64,000 nt of DNA from Exilibacterium sp. (GTDB lineage: Bacteria > Pseudomonadota > Gammaproteobacteria > Pseudomonadales > Cellvibrionaceae): positions 35,000 through 98,999 of the forward strand of contig JANQMH010000065.1 in NCBI GenBank assembly GCA_028280195.1, read 5' to 3'. The notes beneath the pieces are model-generated. The model was not told the DNA's origin. It ran no database searches and worked only from the letters and a program-made list of their open reading frames with translations. Shown here piece after piece: positions 8,346 through 18,129 of the stretch. The stretch's first letter is position 1, and each line of letters opens with the position of its first letter. The translations under genes and the position numbers were made by a program.

Positions 8346-9446
8346 CTATGCGCAGTAGACCTGTTTTTCCATAATCGCCAGCCGCGCCTCCACATCTTCA
8401 TGGCTCTGACCGCTGACGACGATATGCCCCAGCTTGCGGCGCGGCTGCTGTGTCTTCCCGTAAAGCGTCAAAAAACAGTGCTCATCCACCACCTGTGCGG
8501 CAGTTGCGGTAACACCGAGCAAATTCAGCATACCGCTGATACCGCGGGCTTCACACGAGCCCAGAGGTAAACCCGCAATCGCGCGCAGATGGTTCTCAAA
8601 CTGACTGGTCAATGCGCCCTTGGCGGTCCAGTGGCCGCTGTTGTGCACGCGCGGAGCGATTTCATTGACAAGGATGTCATCCCCGACAACAAAACATTCC
8701 ATGCATATTAAACCCACGTAATCCGTTTTGACTAAAATATCGCTCAAATACCTGTGCCCGGTGGCGATCTGCGAAGCCGACAGGGAAGGCGCCGGTGCAA
8801 TCGAGCGCAGCAGCGTGCCGTTCCTGTGATAGTTTTCCACCGCGGGGTAAAACGCAATATCACCATTGCCGCCGCGCGCCGCGAGAAAGGACACTTCGCG
8901 TTCAAACGGCACGAATTCCTCTGCTACCCAGGCACCCGCAAAGCTGACTGCATCCAACACCTGCTCGGCATTGTCCCGGGTGATGCGGTGCTGGTTGTAG
9001 CCATCATAGCCCTGCTCCTCGGATTTCAGGAATATGGGCTTGTCCAGGCTTCGAAGCGCCTGTTGCAGGTCTTCCCGGCTGGTGACACTTTGAAACGGCG
9101 CCAGGGGAATGCTCAAAGACTGCAAGCTCAACTTTTCCTGCAGACGGTTTTTAAAAATTTTCAGTGCATCGGGATTGGGGTGCACCGGGCAGTGCGCCTG
9201 CAAGCCCTTGAGCAAGTCGATATCCACATGCTCTTTCTCCACTGTCACCACATCGGGCTCACCTAGCTGCCGGTATATATCGCCGGCCTCTCCGCAGCGA
9301 ACAACCACGTTTCCCAAGGCATTGACGCAGCGGGTATCCTCGCCCTCATCCACCAGAAAACTGAACCGCATACCCATGGGAATACCGTCCAGGGCCATCA
9401 TGCGGGCCAGCTGGCCACTGCCGATAATGGCAATATGCGCACTCAT
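8346..9446 (-). CDS. purK: N5-carboxyaminoimidazole ribonucleotide synthase
   Basis: A 366-residue ATP-grasp enzyme that converts aminoimidazole ribonucleotide, ATP and bicarbonate to N5-CAIR in purine synthesis. The N-terminus shows the PurK nucleotide-binding start [17 protein letters not shown]. The ATP-grasp core has [16 protein letters not shown] (the usual K-x-x-x-x-G-YDGKGQ-like loop, here with [11 protein letters not shown]) and [20 protein letters not shown]. The metal/substrate part has [14 protein letters not shown], a PurK hallmark, and a late GMLNLLG. Length is normal. Its ATG overlaps the end of purE (ATGA), so translation is coupled. PurE, encoded upstream, uses the product. 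Confidence 0.96.
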   Translation of the reverse strand: MSAHIAIIGSGQLARMMALDGIPMGMRFSFLVDEGEDTRCVNALGNVVVRCGEAGDIYRQLGEPDVVTVEKEHVDIDLLKGLQAHCPVHPNPDALKIFKNRLQEKLSLQSLSIPLAPFQSVTSREDLQQALRSLDKPIFLKSEEQGYDGYNQHRITRDNAEQVLDAVSFAGAWVAEEFVPFEREVSFLAARGGNGDIAFYPAVENYHRNGTLLRSIAPAPSLSASQIATGHRYLSDILVKTDYVGLICMECFVVGDDILVNEIAPRVHNSGHWTAKGALTSQFENHLRAIAGLPLGSCEARGISGMLNLLGVTATAAQVVDEHCFLTLYGKTQQPRRKLGHIVVSGQSHEDVEARLAIMEKQVYCA

Positions 9447-9925
9447 TGCACATCCTCGGCAACGCTGTCGGTCTGCGCCCGGCGCCAGTCGATCAGGCGT
9501 TGCTGCAACGCCGGGTCGGACAGCGCCAGCATCTGGCAGGCAAGCAGCCCGGCATTGTAGGCGCCGGCCTCGCCGATGGCCTGGGTGGCCACCGCCACAC
9601 CCTTGGGCATCTGCACCATCGACAACAGGCTGTCGACGCCTTTTAGATACTTACTCGGCATCGGCACGGCAATAACCGGCAGCCAGGTCATTGCCGCCGC
9701 CATACCCGCCAGATGCGCAGAGCCGCCCGCGCCGGCGATGATCACCCGGGTGCCGTCGCTTTCCGATTGCCGGCAAAACGTATACAGACGCTGCGGCGTG
9801 CGGTGCGCCGATACGATCGAGGTCGCGTAATCGACCTTGAGCGCTTGCAGTGGCTCGATGGCCGACTGCATCGCGGGCCAATCGGAGCGGGAGCCCATAA
9901 TAATCTGAACAGGTGCTTTAGACAT
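9443..9925 (-). CDS. purE: N5-carboxyaminoimidazole ribonucleotide mutase
   Basis: A 160-residue class I PurE that converts N5-CAIR from PurK to CAIR. I start it at ATG 9925 ([16 protein letters not shown]); a longer open frame to 9970 would overlap the SulP stop. Visible motifs are [12 protein letters not shown] (phosphate/ribose binding), [15 protein letters not shown] with the conserved [19 protein letters not shown] and [21 protein letters not shown]. The length and motif order are normal. It follows the SulP transporter gene by 37 bases and overlaps purK by 4, so the three probably form one transcription unit. Confidence 0.96.
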   Translation of the reverse strand: MSKAPVQIIMGSRSDWPAMQSAIEPLQALKVDYATSIVSAHRTPQRLYTFCRQSESDGTRVIIAGAGGSAHLAGMAAAMTWLPVIAVPMPSKYLKGVDSLLSMVQMPKGVAVATQAIGEAGAYNAGLLACQMLALSDPALQQRLIDWRRAQTDSVAEDVQ

Positions 9926-9962
9926 TATATAAACCTTAAAAAACCAACAGTGCCGGAACGAG

Positions 9963-11609
9963 TTAACCAACGGCTCTTTGCAGGGCCTCTGTGCGTGTCG
10001 TGCACAACTGGGTACCCGGTATCAACTCGAACAGGCCCAGCCGCTCCAGTGTTGCATGCGCCTGCTTGCTGGGCTTGACGATAAATACCTTGCGCTGCGA
10101 CGCGACGGCCCCCTTGATGGCATTTTCGATCGCCAGGCAAATCGTCGTATCGATCAATGGTACATCGCTTAAATCCAATACGATACAGGCGTACTGGTCG
10201 ATTGTGCCGTGCTCGCGGGCAATCGCCTTGGCCACACCGAAAATCATCGGCCCGCTCAGGTACACCAGCAGCACACGGCCGTCGGCCTTGTCGAGCAGCT
10301 TTCTCTCTTCCGGGGTAAGGGGTACGTCGTCGCCGGCATCGCTGATGGCTTTGACATTTTCCCTTTGCAATTCACTGAGTCGCTGAATCGTCAATATATT
10401 GGCAATGAATACGCCCACGCCAACCGCGACGATGAGATCCACGAAAATCGTCAACAGCATGACCCCATACATGATCAGGGCAGCGTGCCAGGAGACCTTG
10501 TGGGCGCGCTTGACGAAGCTCCAGTCGAGAATATTGATACCGACCCGCAAGGCGATACCGGCGAGTACCGCCAGGGGAATGCTCTCCGTCAGTTGCGCCG
10601 CGCCAAGCACGACGACCAGCAACACCACGGCACGGGTGATACCCGACAGGGCGGTTCGCGCCCCCGACTGAATATTGACCACCGTGCCCATGGTGGCGCC
10701 GGCGCCGGGCAGACCGCCAAACAGGCCGGATACCAGGTTGCCGATGCCCTGGCCAACCAGTTCGCGATCGGACTTGTGCTCCGCGCGCGTCAGGCTGTCA
10801 GCGATTACCGACGTCAGCAGTGAATCGATGCAGCCGAGCGTGCCGAGAATGATACCGTCGAGGATCATCGCCGTGATCTGCTCACTGCTGAATGTCGGCA
10901 CGGTAATGGAGGGCAGCCCGAGCGATATTTCACCGATGCGGCGGACATCGGCATCGGCAAAAATGACCAGAGATACGATCGTCCCCACGACCAGCGCAAC
11001 CAGCGGCGGCGGCACGAAGCGGCCGAGCTTCTTTGGCATGAAAAACAGGATTGCCAGGGTGATGAGACCGAGTACGGCCTCGATCGGCCGCATGTTTTCC
11101 CAGAGCTGCGGCAACTGCTCCAGGGTGCCCACGACACCGCCGGGCGGGCTGGGCTGACCGAGGAAAGGGGCGAACTGCAGGATGATAAGAATGACGCCGA
11201 TACCGGACATAAAGCCGGAAATGACGCTGTAGGGCATCAGGGTGATATATTTGCCGAGCTTCAGTGTGCCTAACAGTATCTGGAAAACACCGGCTATCAT
11301 CACCACGGTGAAGGCCATGGCCACGCCGTTGTCGGGGTTTTGCGCAATCATGGTGCTGAGCACGGCAGTCATCACCACCGTCATCGGCCCGGTGGGCTCG
11401 GAGATCAGCGTTGGCGTGCCGCCGAACATGGCCGCAAACAATCCCACCAGCACGGCGCCATACAGACCGGCGGCGGGACCGGCCCCGGACGCCACACCAA
11501 AGGCAAGCGCCAGCGGCAGGGAGACGATGGCGGCGGTGACGCCGCCAAAAATATCGCCGCGCAGGTTGTTGAGGGAAATATTGTTAAATATCTGCATGGG
11601 GATGCTCAT
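9963..11609 (-). CDS. SulP-family inorganic anion transporter with STAS domain
   Basis: A 548-residue inner-membrane transporter. The SulP transmembrane domain occupies about residues 10-400: [56 protein letters not shown] and [19 protein letters not shown] are family signatures. A C-terminal STAS domain (about 435-545) contains [13 protein letters not shown] and [14 protein letters not shown]. SulP proteins carry sulfate, bicarbonate or other anions. This one resembles the short bacterial sodium-dependent BicA-like branch, but transport specificity cannot be read directly. It stands immediately upstream of purE and purK; PurK consumes bicarbonate, so bicarbonate supply is a reasonable inference. 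ATG 11609 is used; an ATG four codons later is an alternative. Confidence 0.92.
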   Translation of the reverse strand: MSIPMQIFNNISLNNLRGDIFGGVTAAIVSLPLALAFGVASGAGPAAGLYGAVLVGLFAAMFGGTPTLISEPTGPMTVVMTAVLSTMIAQNPDNGVAMAFTVVMIAGVFQILLGTLKLGKYITLMPYSVISGFMSGIGVILIILQFAPFLGQPSPPGGVVGTLEQLPQLWENMRPIEAVLGLITLAILFFMPKKLGRFVPPPLVALVVGTIVSLVIFADADVRRIGEISLGLPSITVPTFSSEQITAMILDGIILGTLGCIDSLLTSVIADSLTRAEHKSDRELVGQGIGNLVSGLFGGLPGAGATMGTVVNIQSGARTALSGITRAVVLLVVVLGAAQLTESIPLAVLAGIALRVGINILDWSFVKRAHKVSWHAALIMYGVMLLTIFVDLIVAVGVGVFIANILTIQRLSELQRENVKAISDAGDDVPLTPEERKLLDKADGRVLLVYLSGPMIFGVAKAIAREHGTIDQYACIVLDLSDVPLIDTTICLAIENAIKGAVASQRKVFIVKPSKQAHATLERLGLFELIPGTQLCTTRTEALQRAVG

Positions 11610-11943
11610 ATCCAGCTGGCGACAAAATAACCTCCTGTTCAGGCTTGGGCACGGCCGCTCAAACCTCGATTTGACAGCGGTGTTGGTGTACGTTCAATGA
11701 CACAGTGCAAGTGAGTCCCCATCCGAGGGAGCCTATTAAACGGGCTTGATCTCGATGTTGTCAAGGCGGTCATGACCGGCCGTTCAGCTACAGGCACAAG
11801 CTGCCATCTCACTCCCTCTGCTGCGGCAATTATCTGCTCGAGGGTCGCTGCCGGACTGACCGCAACTATCGGCGATCCAGTACCCTTCCCTGGCAGGGTC
11901 TGCGGTAAAAGTGGTTGAAAAACCGCCTCAGGGCCTGTTGACA
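11610..11943. other. Gap without a convincing gene
   Basis: A 334-base gap between the SulP gene and the PhoD-like gene, both on the minus strand. One minus-strand frame is open from a GTG overlapping the phosphatase stop (11944) down to 11639 and would give about 101 residues, but it lacks a ribosome binding site, recognisable motifs and normal amino-acid composition. I see no clear terminator. Confidence 0.4.
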
Positions 11944-13902
11944 CTAAGTCGCTGTGTCATCTGCACGGCCGTCATCTACACGACTGTCATCCGCACCGCC
12001 GGGGGAGAACTCCAGCGCTTTTCCACCCGCAGTGAGAATCGACGTGCTTATCTGTTTGCCGCCGGCACCGAGCTTCAGCACCCCGAGACCGCTGCTGTTG
12101 AGCAGTGTCCGCCCCTTGTCACCGGGCGGCTTGCGCGGGTGAATGGTCATATAGCGCCGCTGTGTGAACCAGTTGAGTGGCGAGCGCCGGTGGTAGAGCC
12201 AGCGGTTGAGCTTGTCCAGCCACAGCAGCAGGGTGTGCGGAAATTCATTTTTGATACCGCTGGCCGTTATCTGACAGATACGCGGACTGGTGCGGGTAAA
12301 CCTCAGCTTTACATCGTACACAAAAGAGTAGTGTACGTCGCCCGAGAGGATGATAAACAGCGGCGGTGTACGCCGGTGGCGAAAAATATTGAGCATAACA
12401 CTGGCGGTGCCTTTGTGCGCCATCCAGTTTTCCGCATCCACCGTCAACGCCTTGCCGAAAAAAGTGAAGATTTTCTGGATCACCTCGATCAGTTTCACAC
12501 CGTAAATCGGCGTGGGCGACACCATGATCACCGATTTCTGGCCGAGCAGCTGCTGTTGCAGATCGCACAGCGATTCCCAGTCCATCAGGCCGCTGGGTTT
12601 GACCAGGCTGCTCTCCGAGCGCCAGCGCTGGGTGCGCGTATCCAGCACCAGGGTGGGCGGCTCGGTGGGCAGCCTGTAATGCCATTGCCGCCATGCCAGC
12701 AGGCGCTCTATCAATTGGTCCTGATTTGACAGACCGTCAATAGTGAAACACCCATGCAGTTCGGCGTGCAGCGCGCTGAAAGCGCCGGGATCATTGCCCC
12801 ATCCCTGGCACAGCAGGTAGCCGCACAGGGCGTTGCCGATGATCCGTTTTGAAAACGGGTGATTGTAGGAGGCCTCCTCCCAGCCGCGGGTTAAATTCCA
12901 GTCGTCGGTAACATCGTGGTCGTCAAAGATCATATAGGTCGGCAGATGCGCCAGCACCCGGCGCACGCGCCAGAGCCCCGCGGCAAACTGTTCGATCACA
13001 CGCTTTTCTTTTTCGTAGGTAGCCTGCAGTTCGGGCGCCAATCCCCGCTTGTCGAGGTCCAGGCGCTGCCACAGGGCCGGAGACCAGACCAGCAGGTACA
13101 TGGCCATCACTTCGGCAAAGGTGATCAGGTGATTGCCGCCGTTTACCGTGGTAAAGATCGGCTTGCGCTTACCCCGCCAGAAGCGCCTGCCGACAGCCTC
13201 GCTGGCATCGTCGCCGGGCAGCAGGGCATGGCGGCGGTAAAAGCCATCGACATGGGCAAACAATTCGGCAGAGTTTTGCACCAGTGCCCCCGACAGTGTC
13301 TCATCGAACAGGCCCAACTCGCCGATCACCTGGTGAATTGCCCACAGTGTGGGGCCGGCGACATCGTCGGTATATACCTGGTCGCCGGTCATAATCAGAA
13401 AATTCGGCCTGGCCTCACCACTGCCCAGCCGCGACGCCAGCTGGCGGTCGAGCTGCACCAGGCCATCGGCACTGCGGTGGTGGGGTTTGCGGCAGGAGCC
13501 GTGCACGACTTCGCGGACAGCCAGATCGATGACAAAGCTGGGATGCCGCGCGCCTTCGTAGCAGATATCGGGCAGCGTGTCGCTAAGCCACTGTTGCGCA
13601 GCGCCTGTCACCAGGTGGAAGTCGTACTCGACCACTTTCTGTTGAGCCAGCGGACCGGCAGGTGCCCATACAATCCAATGCACAAAGCAGTGCCGGCCGA
13701 CCGGCCACTGCTGTCGCTGCAGTCGCTCGGCGGCAACAGCAGCAAGCGCGCCGTTTGCAACCGCGATATGCAGCTGACATTCACAGGGGCGGCTGGTCAC
13801 CAGCCAGAATGCCACCTGGTCGGGACTGCAGCGACGCAGCACCGGGCCGGCCAAAACCAGGGGCAGCGGGGTATCGGGAGACTGCTGCGCCGCCACGGCC
13901 AA
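11944..13902 (-). CDS. PhoD-like metallophosphatase family protein
   Basis: A 652-residue protein of the PhoD-like phosphatase family. There is no signal peptide, which fits the cytoplasmic branch of these proteins. Metal-binding motifs are present in order: NFLIMTGDQVYTDDV (the GDQ block), MIFDDHDVTDDWNLTRGW (the DDHDVTDDWN block characteristic of the family) and IILSGDVHYSFVYD (the late GDVHY block). The region between residues about 225 and 330 is an insertion. The start is a TTG at 13902 directly abutting the TAG stop of the upstream DUF2252 gene; GTG 13896 is an alternative. The tight TAG-TTG junction suggests translational coupling. Substrate is unknown. Confidence 0.87.
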   Translation of the reverse strand: MAVAAQQSPDTPLPLVLAGPVLRRCSPDQVAFWLVTSRPCECQLHIAVANGALAAVAAERLQRQQWPVGRHCFVHWIVWAPAGPLAQQKVVEYDFHLVTGAAQQWLSDTLPDICYEGARHPSFVIDLAVREVVHGSCRKPHHRSADGLVQLDRQLASRLGSGEARPNFLIMTGDQVYTDDVAGPTLWAIHQVIGELGLFDETLSGALVQNSAELFAHVDGFYRRHALLPGDDASEAVGRRFWRGKRKPIFTTVNGGNHLITFAEVMAMYLLVWSPALWQRLDLDKRGLAPELQATYEKEKRVIEQFAAGLWRVRRVLAHLPTYMIFDDHDVTDDWNLTRGWEEASYNHPFSKRIIGNALCGYLLCQGWGNDPGAFSALHAELHGCFTIDGLSNQDQLIERLLAWRQWHYRLPTEPPTLVLDTRTQRWRSESSLVKPSGLMDWESLCDLQQQLLGQKSVIMVSPTPIYGVKLIEVIQKIFTFFGKALTVDAENWMAHKGTASVMLNIFRHRRTPPLFIILSGDVHYSFVYDVKLRFTRTSPRICQITASGIKNEFPHTLLLWLDKLNRWLYHRRSPLNWFTQRRYMTIHPRKPPGDKGRTLLNSSGLGVLKLGAGGKQISTSILTAGGKALEFSPGGADDSRVDDGRADDTAT

Positions 13903-15345
13903 CTACAGCGCCAGCATGTCTTTGAGCAGTGCCCAGTCCCGCTGCGTTTGTTCGGCACAGCCTGCTGCCGCATCCAGCAGCGCGCGCCGCTGCGGCGGCA
14001 GGTTTTTGCACAGCGCCTGCTCGTAGCGGGTTGAACGCCGGTCGCCGCGGCTGTGGGCCAGCGCCAGAGCGCGGCCACAGGCGCGCCCGTATTGCAGCAG
14101 CCCGGCTTCGCCGGCAGCTGGCTGTGTCAACAGCGCTTCCGGCGCAATGCCCACCTTGGCGTGATGGCGGGAGCGTATCAGCCAGTGGACACCCTGCCAG
14201 ACGGTTTCATCCAGCACCAGATCCGCCTGGCGCTGCATGCGGCGCTGGCAAACCACAGTCAGGTGGGCGGGATTGAGTTGGTTGGTCGGGCTCAGGCCGG
14301 CAAAAAAAGCCAGCGGTGCCGCGCGCCGCTGCTGTTTCACTTCGACGATGTGACAGAGTTCGAGATCGCCGGGGTAGTGCCCCTGCTGCGGCCCCACCAG
14401 AAAGTAGTAGCGCCCCATATTGACCGAGCCGGTGCCGGCATCGAGCCGTTCGGCCACATCGAGAACGCAGTCGTCCATATAGGGCGCGAAGTGCGCTTCC
14501 AGCTCGCCGCGTCTGGCGGCGGTGAGTTCGGCGAAATCGCGGCTTTGGCGGTCGAAGCGGATGTCGGCCTGTTGCCATACAGCCGCCTTGGCCAGGGCGC
14601 TCTTGCGGCTGAACTGCGCGCCGCCGGCAGCCCGTTTCCTGGCCTTGCACCACAGCGGCTGTAACACATGCCCGGCAGGGAAGTCGTCAATTACCTGTTT
14701 GTGCCCGCCGCCGGCGCTCGACAGGGCATCGCACTGCGCTATGTAGCTGTCGAGAAATATCTCATTGGCGCGGCGGGCCATGGCGTCGTCCGCAACCGGC
14801 CGGCCGCTGAAGTCCGCCTTTTTTACCTGCTGATACTGGCCGCGCTGCACACCTTGCAGATAATCCGCGGCCAGATGCAGGCTGGTGGCAAACCGCAACA
14901 GATCCCATACCCCATGACCGATACAGGCATCATCAAAATCGTTGAGGGAAAAAATAACGCTGTCACCGTGGGAACCCTCTTCGGTGATAAAGCCGAAATT
15001 CGACAGATGACAATCGCCCTGAATCGCGGTCAGGGGAATGGCGTCGCGCAGGGCAGGTGGAAACCGGCCCCAGTCCCGCTCAGCCAGATCGCGATAGAAC
15101 AGCGCGGCGCTGCCGCGCATGAAGCTGAAAGGGCTGGCTGCCATCTTGATATGCTTGGCCAGCGGGGCACTGCTTTGTGGCGCGACACCGTCAACACCCA
15201 GCAGCACCTGGGCGATAATTTCCCGGCGAGCGGCCACACAGCCTCCGATATTGCTCTGCCACCAGCGGGCGCGCCGGCCCGCAGCTGAAGAAATGAACAC
15301 AGGTTGATTGCGGCAGAGCTTAAGCGATCCGCAAAGAGACTGCAA
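13903..15345 (-). CDS. DUF2252 family protein
   Basis: A protein of up to 480 residues of the DUF2252 family (PF10009), which has a kinase-like fold and no settled function. Diagnostic motifs are MAASPFSFMRGSAALFYRDL, followed by GDCHLSNFGF, a kinase-like catalytic segment, and FSLNDFDDACIGHGVWDLLR, the metal-binding-like segment. Later LVGPQQGHY and CQRRMQRQADLVLD are also seen in the family. The start is uncertain: the first in-frame initiator is TTG 15345, while GTG 15300 and several later codons are possible because the first family motif begins only near residue 68. It is directly followed by the PhoD-like gene with no spacer, so the two are likely made together. Confidence 0.88.
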   Translation of the reverse strand: MQSLCGSLKLCRNQPVFISSAAGRRARWWQSNIGGCVAARREIIAQVLLGVDGVAPQSSAPLAKHIKMAASPFSFMRGSAALFYRDLAERDWGRFPPALRDAIPLTAIQGDCHLSNFGFITEEGSHGDSVIFSLNDFDDACIGHGVWDLLRFATSLHLAADYLQGVQRGQYQQVKKADFSGRPVADDAMARRANEIFLDSYIAQCDALSSAGGGHKQVIDDFPAGHVLQPLWCKARKRAAGGAQFSRKSALAKAAVWQQADIRFDRQSRDFAELTAARRGELEAHFAPYMDDCVLDVAERLDAGTGSVNMGRYYFLVGPQQGHYPGDLELCHIVEVKQQRRAAPLAFFAGLSPTNQLNPAHLTVVCQRRMQRQADLVLDETVWQGVHWLIRSRHHAKVGIAPEALLTQPAAGEAGLLQYGRACGRALALAHSRGDRRSTRYEQALCKNLPPQRRALLDAAAGCAEQTQRDWALLKDMLAL

Positions 15346-15362
15346 ATGGCCTTAAGGGATGA

Positions 15363-15824
15363 TCAGGACTCGCCCCGGGCGACCTGTCTAATCGCCCGTT
15401 TTACCCGGGCGTAGGTGCCGCAGCGGCACAGATTGCCGGCCATGGCGGCGCTGATCTCCCTATCCCGCGGGCGGGGGGTTTGCGCTAACAACGCCGCGGC
15501 GCTCATCAGCTGGCCCGACTGGCAATAACCGCATTGCGGCACCCGCTCGCGCTTCCAGGCCGCCTGCAGATCGGCTCCACGGGGCCGGGTGTGAAGGTGC
15601 TCTATGGTGGTGACGGCAGCGCCGCCGACCGCTGCAACGGTCACCAGGCAGGCGCGCGCCGCGCGCCCGTCCAGATGCACCGTGCAGGCGCCGCAATGGC
15701 CCCGACCACAACCGTATTTGGTACCGGTAAGCCCCAGTTCGTCGCGCAACAGCCACAACAGCGGTGTATCGCCAGGGGATTTCACAGTGTGGGATTGACC
15801 ATTAATTCGCAGGGTTCTTTTCAT
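15363..15824 (-). CDS. iorA: Molybdenum hydroxylase small subunit with two [2Fe-2S] clusters (IorA type)
   Basis: A 153-residue iron-sulfur subunit of the xanthine oxidase/aldehyde oxidoreductase family, closest in layout to IorA of isoquinoline 1-oxidoreductase. The plant-type ferredoxin cluster is ligated by Cys39, Cys44, Cys47 and Cys59 (YGCGRGHCGACTVHL, then ACLVTV). The second, helical cluster uses the cysteines in VPQCGYCQSGQLM and GNLCRCGTYARV. It passes electrons from the molybdenum centre in the large subunit to an acceptor. The gene lies 19 bases after iorB. Many operons have the small subunit first, so this order is reversed. The physiological substrate cannot be told from sequence. 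Confidence 0.93.
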   Translation of the reverse strand: MKRTLRINGQSHTVKSPGDTPLLWLLRDELGLTGTKYGCGRGHCGACTVHLDGRAARACLVTVAAVGGAAVTTIEHLHTRPRGADLQAAWKRERVPQCGYCQSGQLMSAAALLAQTPRPRDREISAAMAGNLCRCGTYARVKRAIRQVARGES

Positions 15825-15843
15825 ATCACAGCGGCTCCTCGTA

Positions 15844-18009
15844 TCAGACCAGTTCCAGTTGATCGCCGGCGGGCAGGCGCCGTACCCGCGGCCCGCCGGC
15901 GCGGGCTACCGCATTCAGAAAGGCAGGTATCACCGGGGGCAGGGGCGGCTCCCCGATACCGCCGGGCAGCTCCTCGCTGGCGACAATATGCACGTCTATC
16001 TGCGGCATCTCGTGCAGGCGCAGCAGGCGGCAGTGATCGAAATTGCGTGACATCACCTGCCCCGCCTGCACATCGACGTCGTCCCAGAGCGCGGAATTCA
16101 GGCCGAATACCACACTGCCCTCCACCTGGGCAGTGACGGAATCCGGGGAAATTGCAATACCGCAGTCAACGGCGGCTACCACCTTGTGGATACGCACCCC
16201 GCCGGCCCTGACAGTCACATCGACAGCATGCGCGATATAAGTGTGAACATCGCTGTAGCAGTGACAGGCGATGCCGACTGCGCGACCGGTGCCGCGCTTG
16301 CTGCGGTAGGCTATTTTCTCCGCCGCCAGTGCCAGCACGCGCCGCAGGCGGCCGGCGCTGATTTGTGCCGGATCATCCGGGAAAGTCTCAATGCTGAGAT
16401 CCGCAGACAGCAGCGACAGGCGCAGCTCGAGCGGATCGAGCCCGGCGGCAGCGGCCAGTTCGTCCATCGCGCATTCGCTGGCGAAGGCGTGATTGTTGCG
16501 GTAGGTGCCGCGCCACCAGTTCAGGCGCACAGCCGGCGTTTCAATATCTGTCTGCCGCACCCGCAGGGACTGAAACGCATAGGGTATATCGACGGCTCCC
16601 AGCGCCGCCGCCCAATCGTAGCCTTTGCGGGACAATTGGCTGCGGTCCTGGTGCGCCCAGGCGGAAGCCGCCGCATAATCGTAGTCGAGCGCAAATCGCC
16701 GGGCGTGGCGGTCAAAGGAAAAGCTGAGCCGATGCTGGCTCGGCGGGCGCATGCCGCCGTGCATCATATCGTCCTCGCGAGTGTAGAGCAGCTGCACCGG
16801 ACCTCGCACCCTGGCGGCAATCTGCGCGGCTTCGATGACAAAGTCGCGTTCCAGCTTGCGACCGAAGGACCCCCCCACCAGAGTGGTATGCACGCTGACG
16901 TTTTCCTTTGCTATCTGCAGGGCCCGGGCCACTTCGCCCTGGGTCTGCGTAGCCAGATGAATCGGCCCCCAAATGGTGCAGCGGCCCTTTTCCACCAGCG
17001 CGGTGGCATTGACCGGTTCCAGGGCGGCGTGCTGGGCCAGGGGCATTTCGTAATCGCACTGCAGCCGCTGCAGCCGACTGCCGGCAATGGCTTTGCCCTG
17101 CTGCCGGATCACATGATCACCGCTGCCAAGCGCGGCGCGCAGCTGGCGGCGAATACTGTCGCTACTGACATCGCCGTAGCGGTCATAGCGCCAGCGCGGG
17201 CGCAGCCTTTCACGCCCCTGCTGCGCCGCCCAGGAGCTGGCGGCGACGACGGCTACCCAGTCGCCGACCGCAAACACCTCCTGCACTCCCGGCACCGCCA
17301 GCGTCGCGCGTCGCTCGAAGCCCTCGAGCACGCCTTCGCGCACCGGCGACCTGGCAATCGCGGCAAAGCGCATATTCGGCATGCGCACATCGATGCCATA
17401 GCGCGCACTTCCGTTGACGATCCTTTCTACATCTCTGTGCCCGGCCACCTTGCCGATATAGAGAAACTCGCTACTGCTGCGCAGGCGCGGCTGCTCGGGC
17501 ACTGCGAGTCTGGCAGCGGCAGCGGCAAACTCACCCAGGGGTGCGCGCCGCCCGCTGGCGGCATGGCGAATTACCCCGCCGGCGACTTTCACCTCATCCT
17601 TGCCGACATCCCAGGCAGCGGCGGCGGCCGTCTCCAGCATGTCACGGGCCGCGGCAAACAGCGGCCGGGCGCGACGCCAGAAGCCCGCCACGGCATAGCT
17701 GCCGCCGGTGCCGACAAAGCCGAACCTGGCGTCGGTGTCGGCCTGTTTCACGTTCAATGTGGCCATGTCGGCACCCAGCTCATCGGCAGCGATTGCCGCC
17801 AGTGCGCTGTGAATGTGCTGCCCCATCTCACATTTCTTCAACCACAGCGTAACCCGGTCGGGTGGTGAAATTTCCAGAAAGGCATTGGGCTGCAAAACCG
17901 CGCCTGCGGCGACCGGCGGAGCGTTTCGCGCCAGGGGATAGAAGGCCAGCACGAAAGCCGCGCCGCCCACGGCCTTGATGACACTTCGCCTGGAGAGATC
18001 TGTCTGCAA
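15844..18009 (-). CDS. iorB: Molybdenum hydroxylase large subunit (IorB type), Tat-exported
   Basis: A molybdopterin-binding subunit of about 721 residues. The frame is open to an ATG at 18081, but a TTG at 18009 lies just behind GGGGTGGGA and puts the twin-arginine motif LSRRSVIKAVGGAAFVLAF at residues 5-22, so I use that start. The protein shows the cofactor-binding GGSFGRKLERDF and, near the C-terminus, GGIGEPPLPPVIPAF, which contains the catalytic Glu conserved in molybdenum hydroxylases. The Tat signal and small-subunit partner fit a periplasmic hydroxylase passing electrons to a cytochrome, as in isoquinoline 1-oxidoreductase-like enzymes. It is preceded by a LytTR regulator gene and followed by iorA. 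Substrate is unknown: a heteroaromatic ring or an aldehyde. Confidence 0.92.
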   Translation of the reverse strand: MQTDLSRRSVIKAVGGAAFVLAFYPLARNAPPVAAGAVLQPNAFLEISPPDRVTLWLKKCEMGQHIHSALAAIAADELGADMATLNVKQADTDARFGFVGTGGSYAVAGFWRRARPLFAAARDMLETAAAAAWDVGKDEVKVAGGVIRHAASGRRAPLGEFAAAAARLAVPEQPRLRSSSEFLYIGKVAGHRDVERIVNGSARYGIDVRMPNMRFAAIARSPVREGVLEGFERRATLAVPGVQEVFAVGDWVAVVAASSWAAQQGRERLRPRWRYDRYGDVSSDSIRRQLRAALGSGDHVIRQQGKAIAGSRLQRLQCDYEMPLAQHAALEPVNATALVEKGRCTIWGPIHLATQTQGEVARALQIAKENVSVHTTLVGGSFGRKLERDFVIEAAQIAARVRGPVQLLYTREDDMMHGGMRPPSQHRLSFSFDRHARRFALDYDYAAASAWAHQDRSQLSRKGYDWAAALGAVDIPYAFQSLRVRQTDIETPAVRLNWWRGTYRNNHAFASECAMDELAAAAGLDPLELRLSLLSADLSIETFPDDPAQISAGRLRRVLALAAEKIAYRSKRGTGRAVGIACHCYSDVHTYIAHAVDVTVRAGGVRIHKVVAAVDCGIAISPDSVTAQVEGSVVFGLNSALWDDVDVQAGQVMSRNFDHCRLLRLHEMPQIDVHIVASEELPGGIGEPPLPPVIPAFLNAVARAGGPRVRRLPAGDQLELV

Positions 18010-18129
18010 TGTCCCACCCCAATAGTATCGCTGCCTATCGACGGCATGGTGCGCCGGCGCACGCTGCGGCTCCAGTGGCAAGGGACGAGTGTTGAGAACG
18101 CGGGACGAACAACTCGAGGCGGAGCAGGT

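Noticed and set aside
11639..11944. Minus-strand ORF of 101 codons after the PhoD-like gene
   Set aside because: A GTG start overlaps the previous stop, but there is no ribosome binding site or recognisable motif. It is noted only as gap content.
16186..17868. Plus-strand open frame of 560 codons
   Set aside because: It is antisense to the molybdenum hydroxylase large subunit and shows no motifs of its own.
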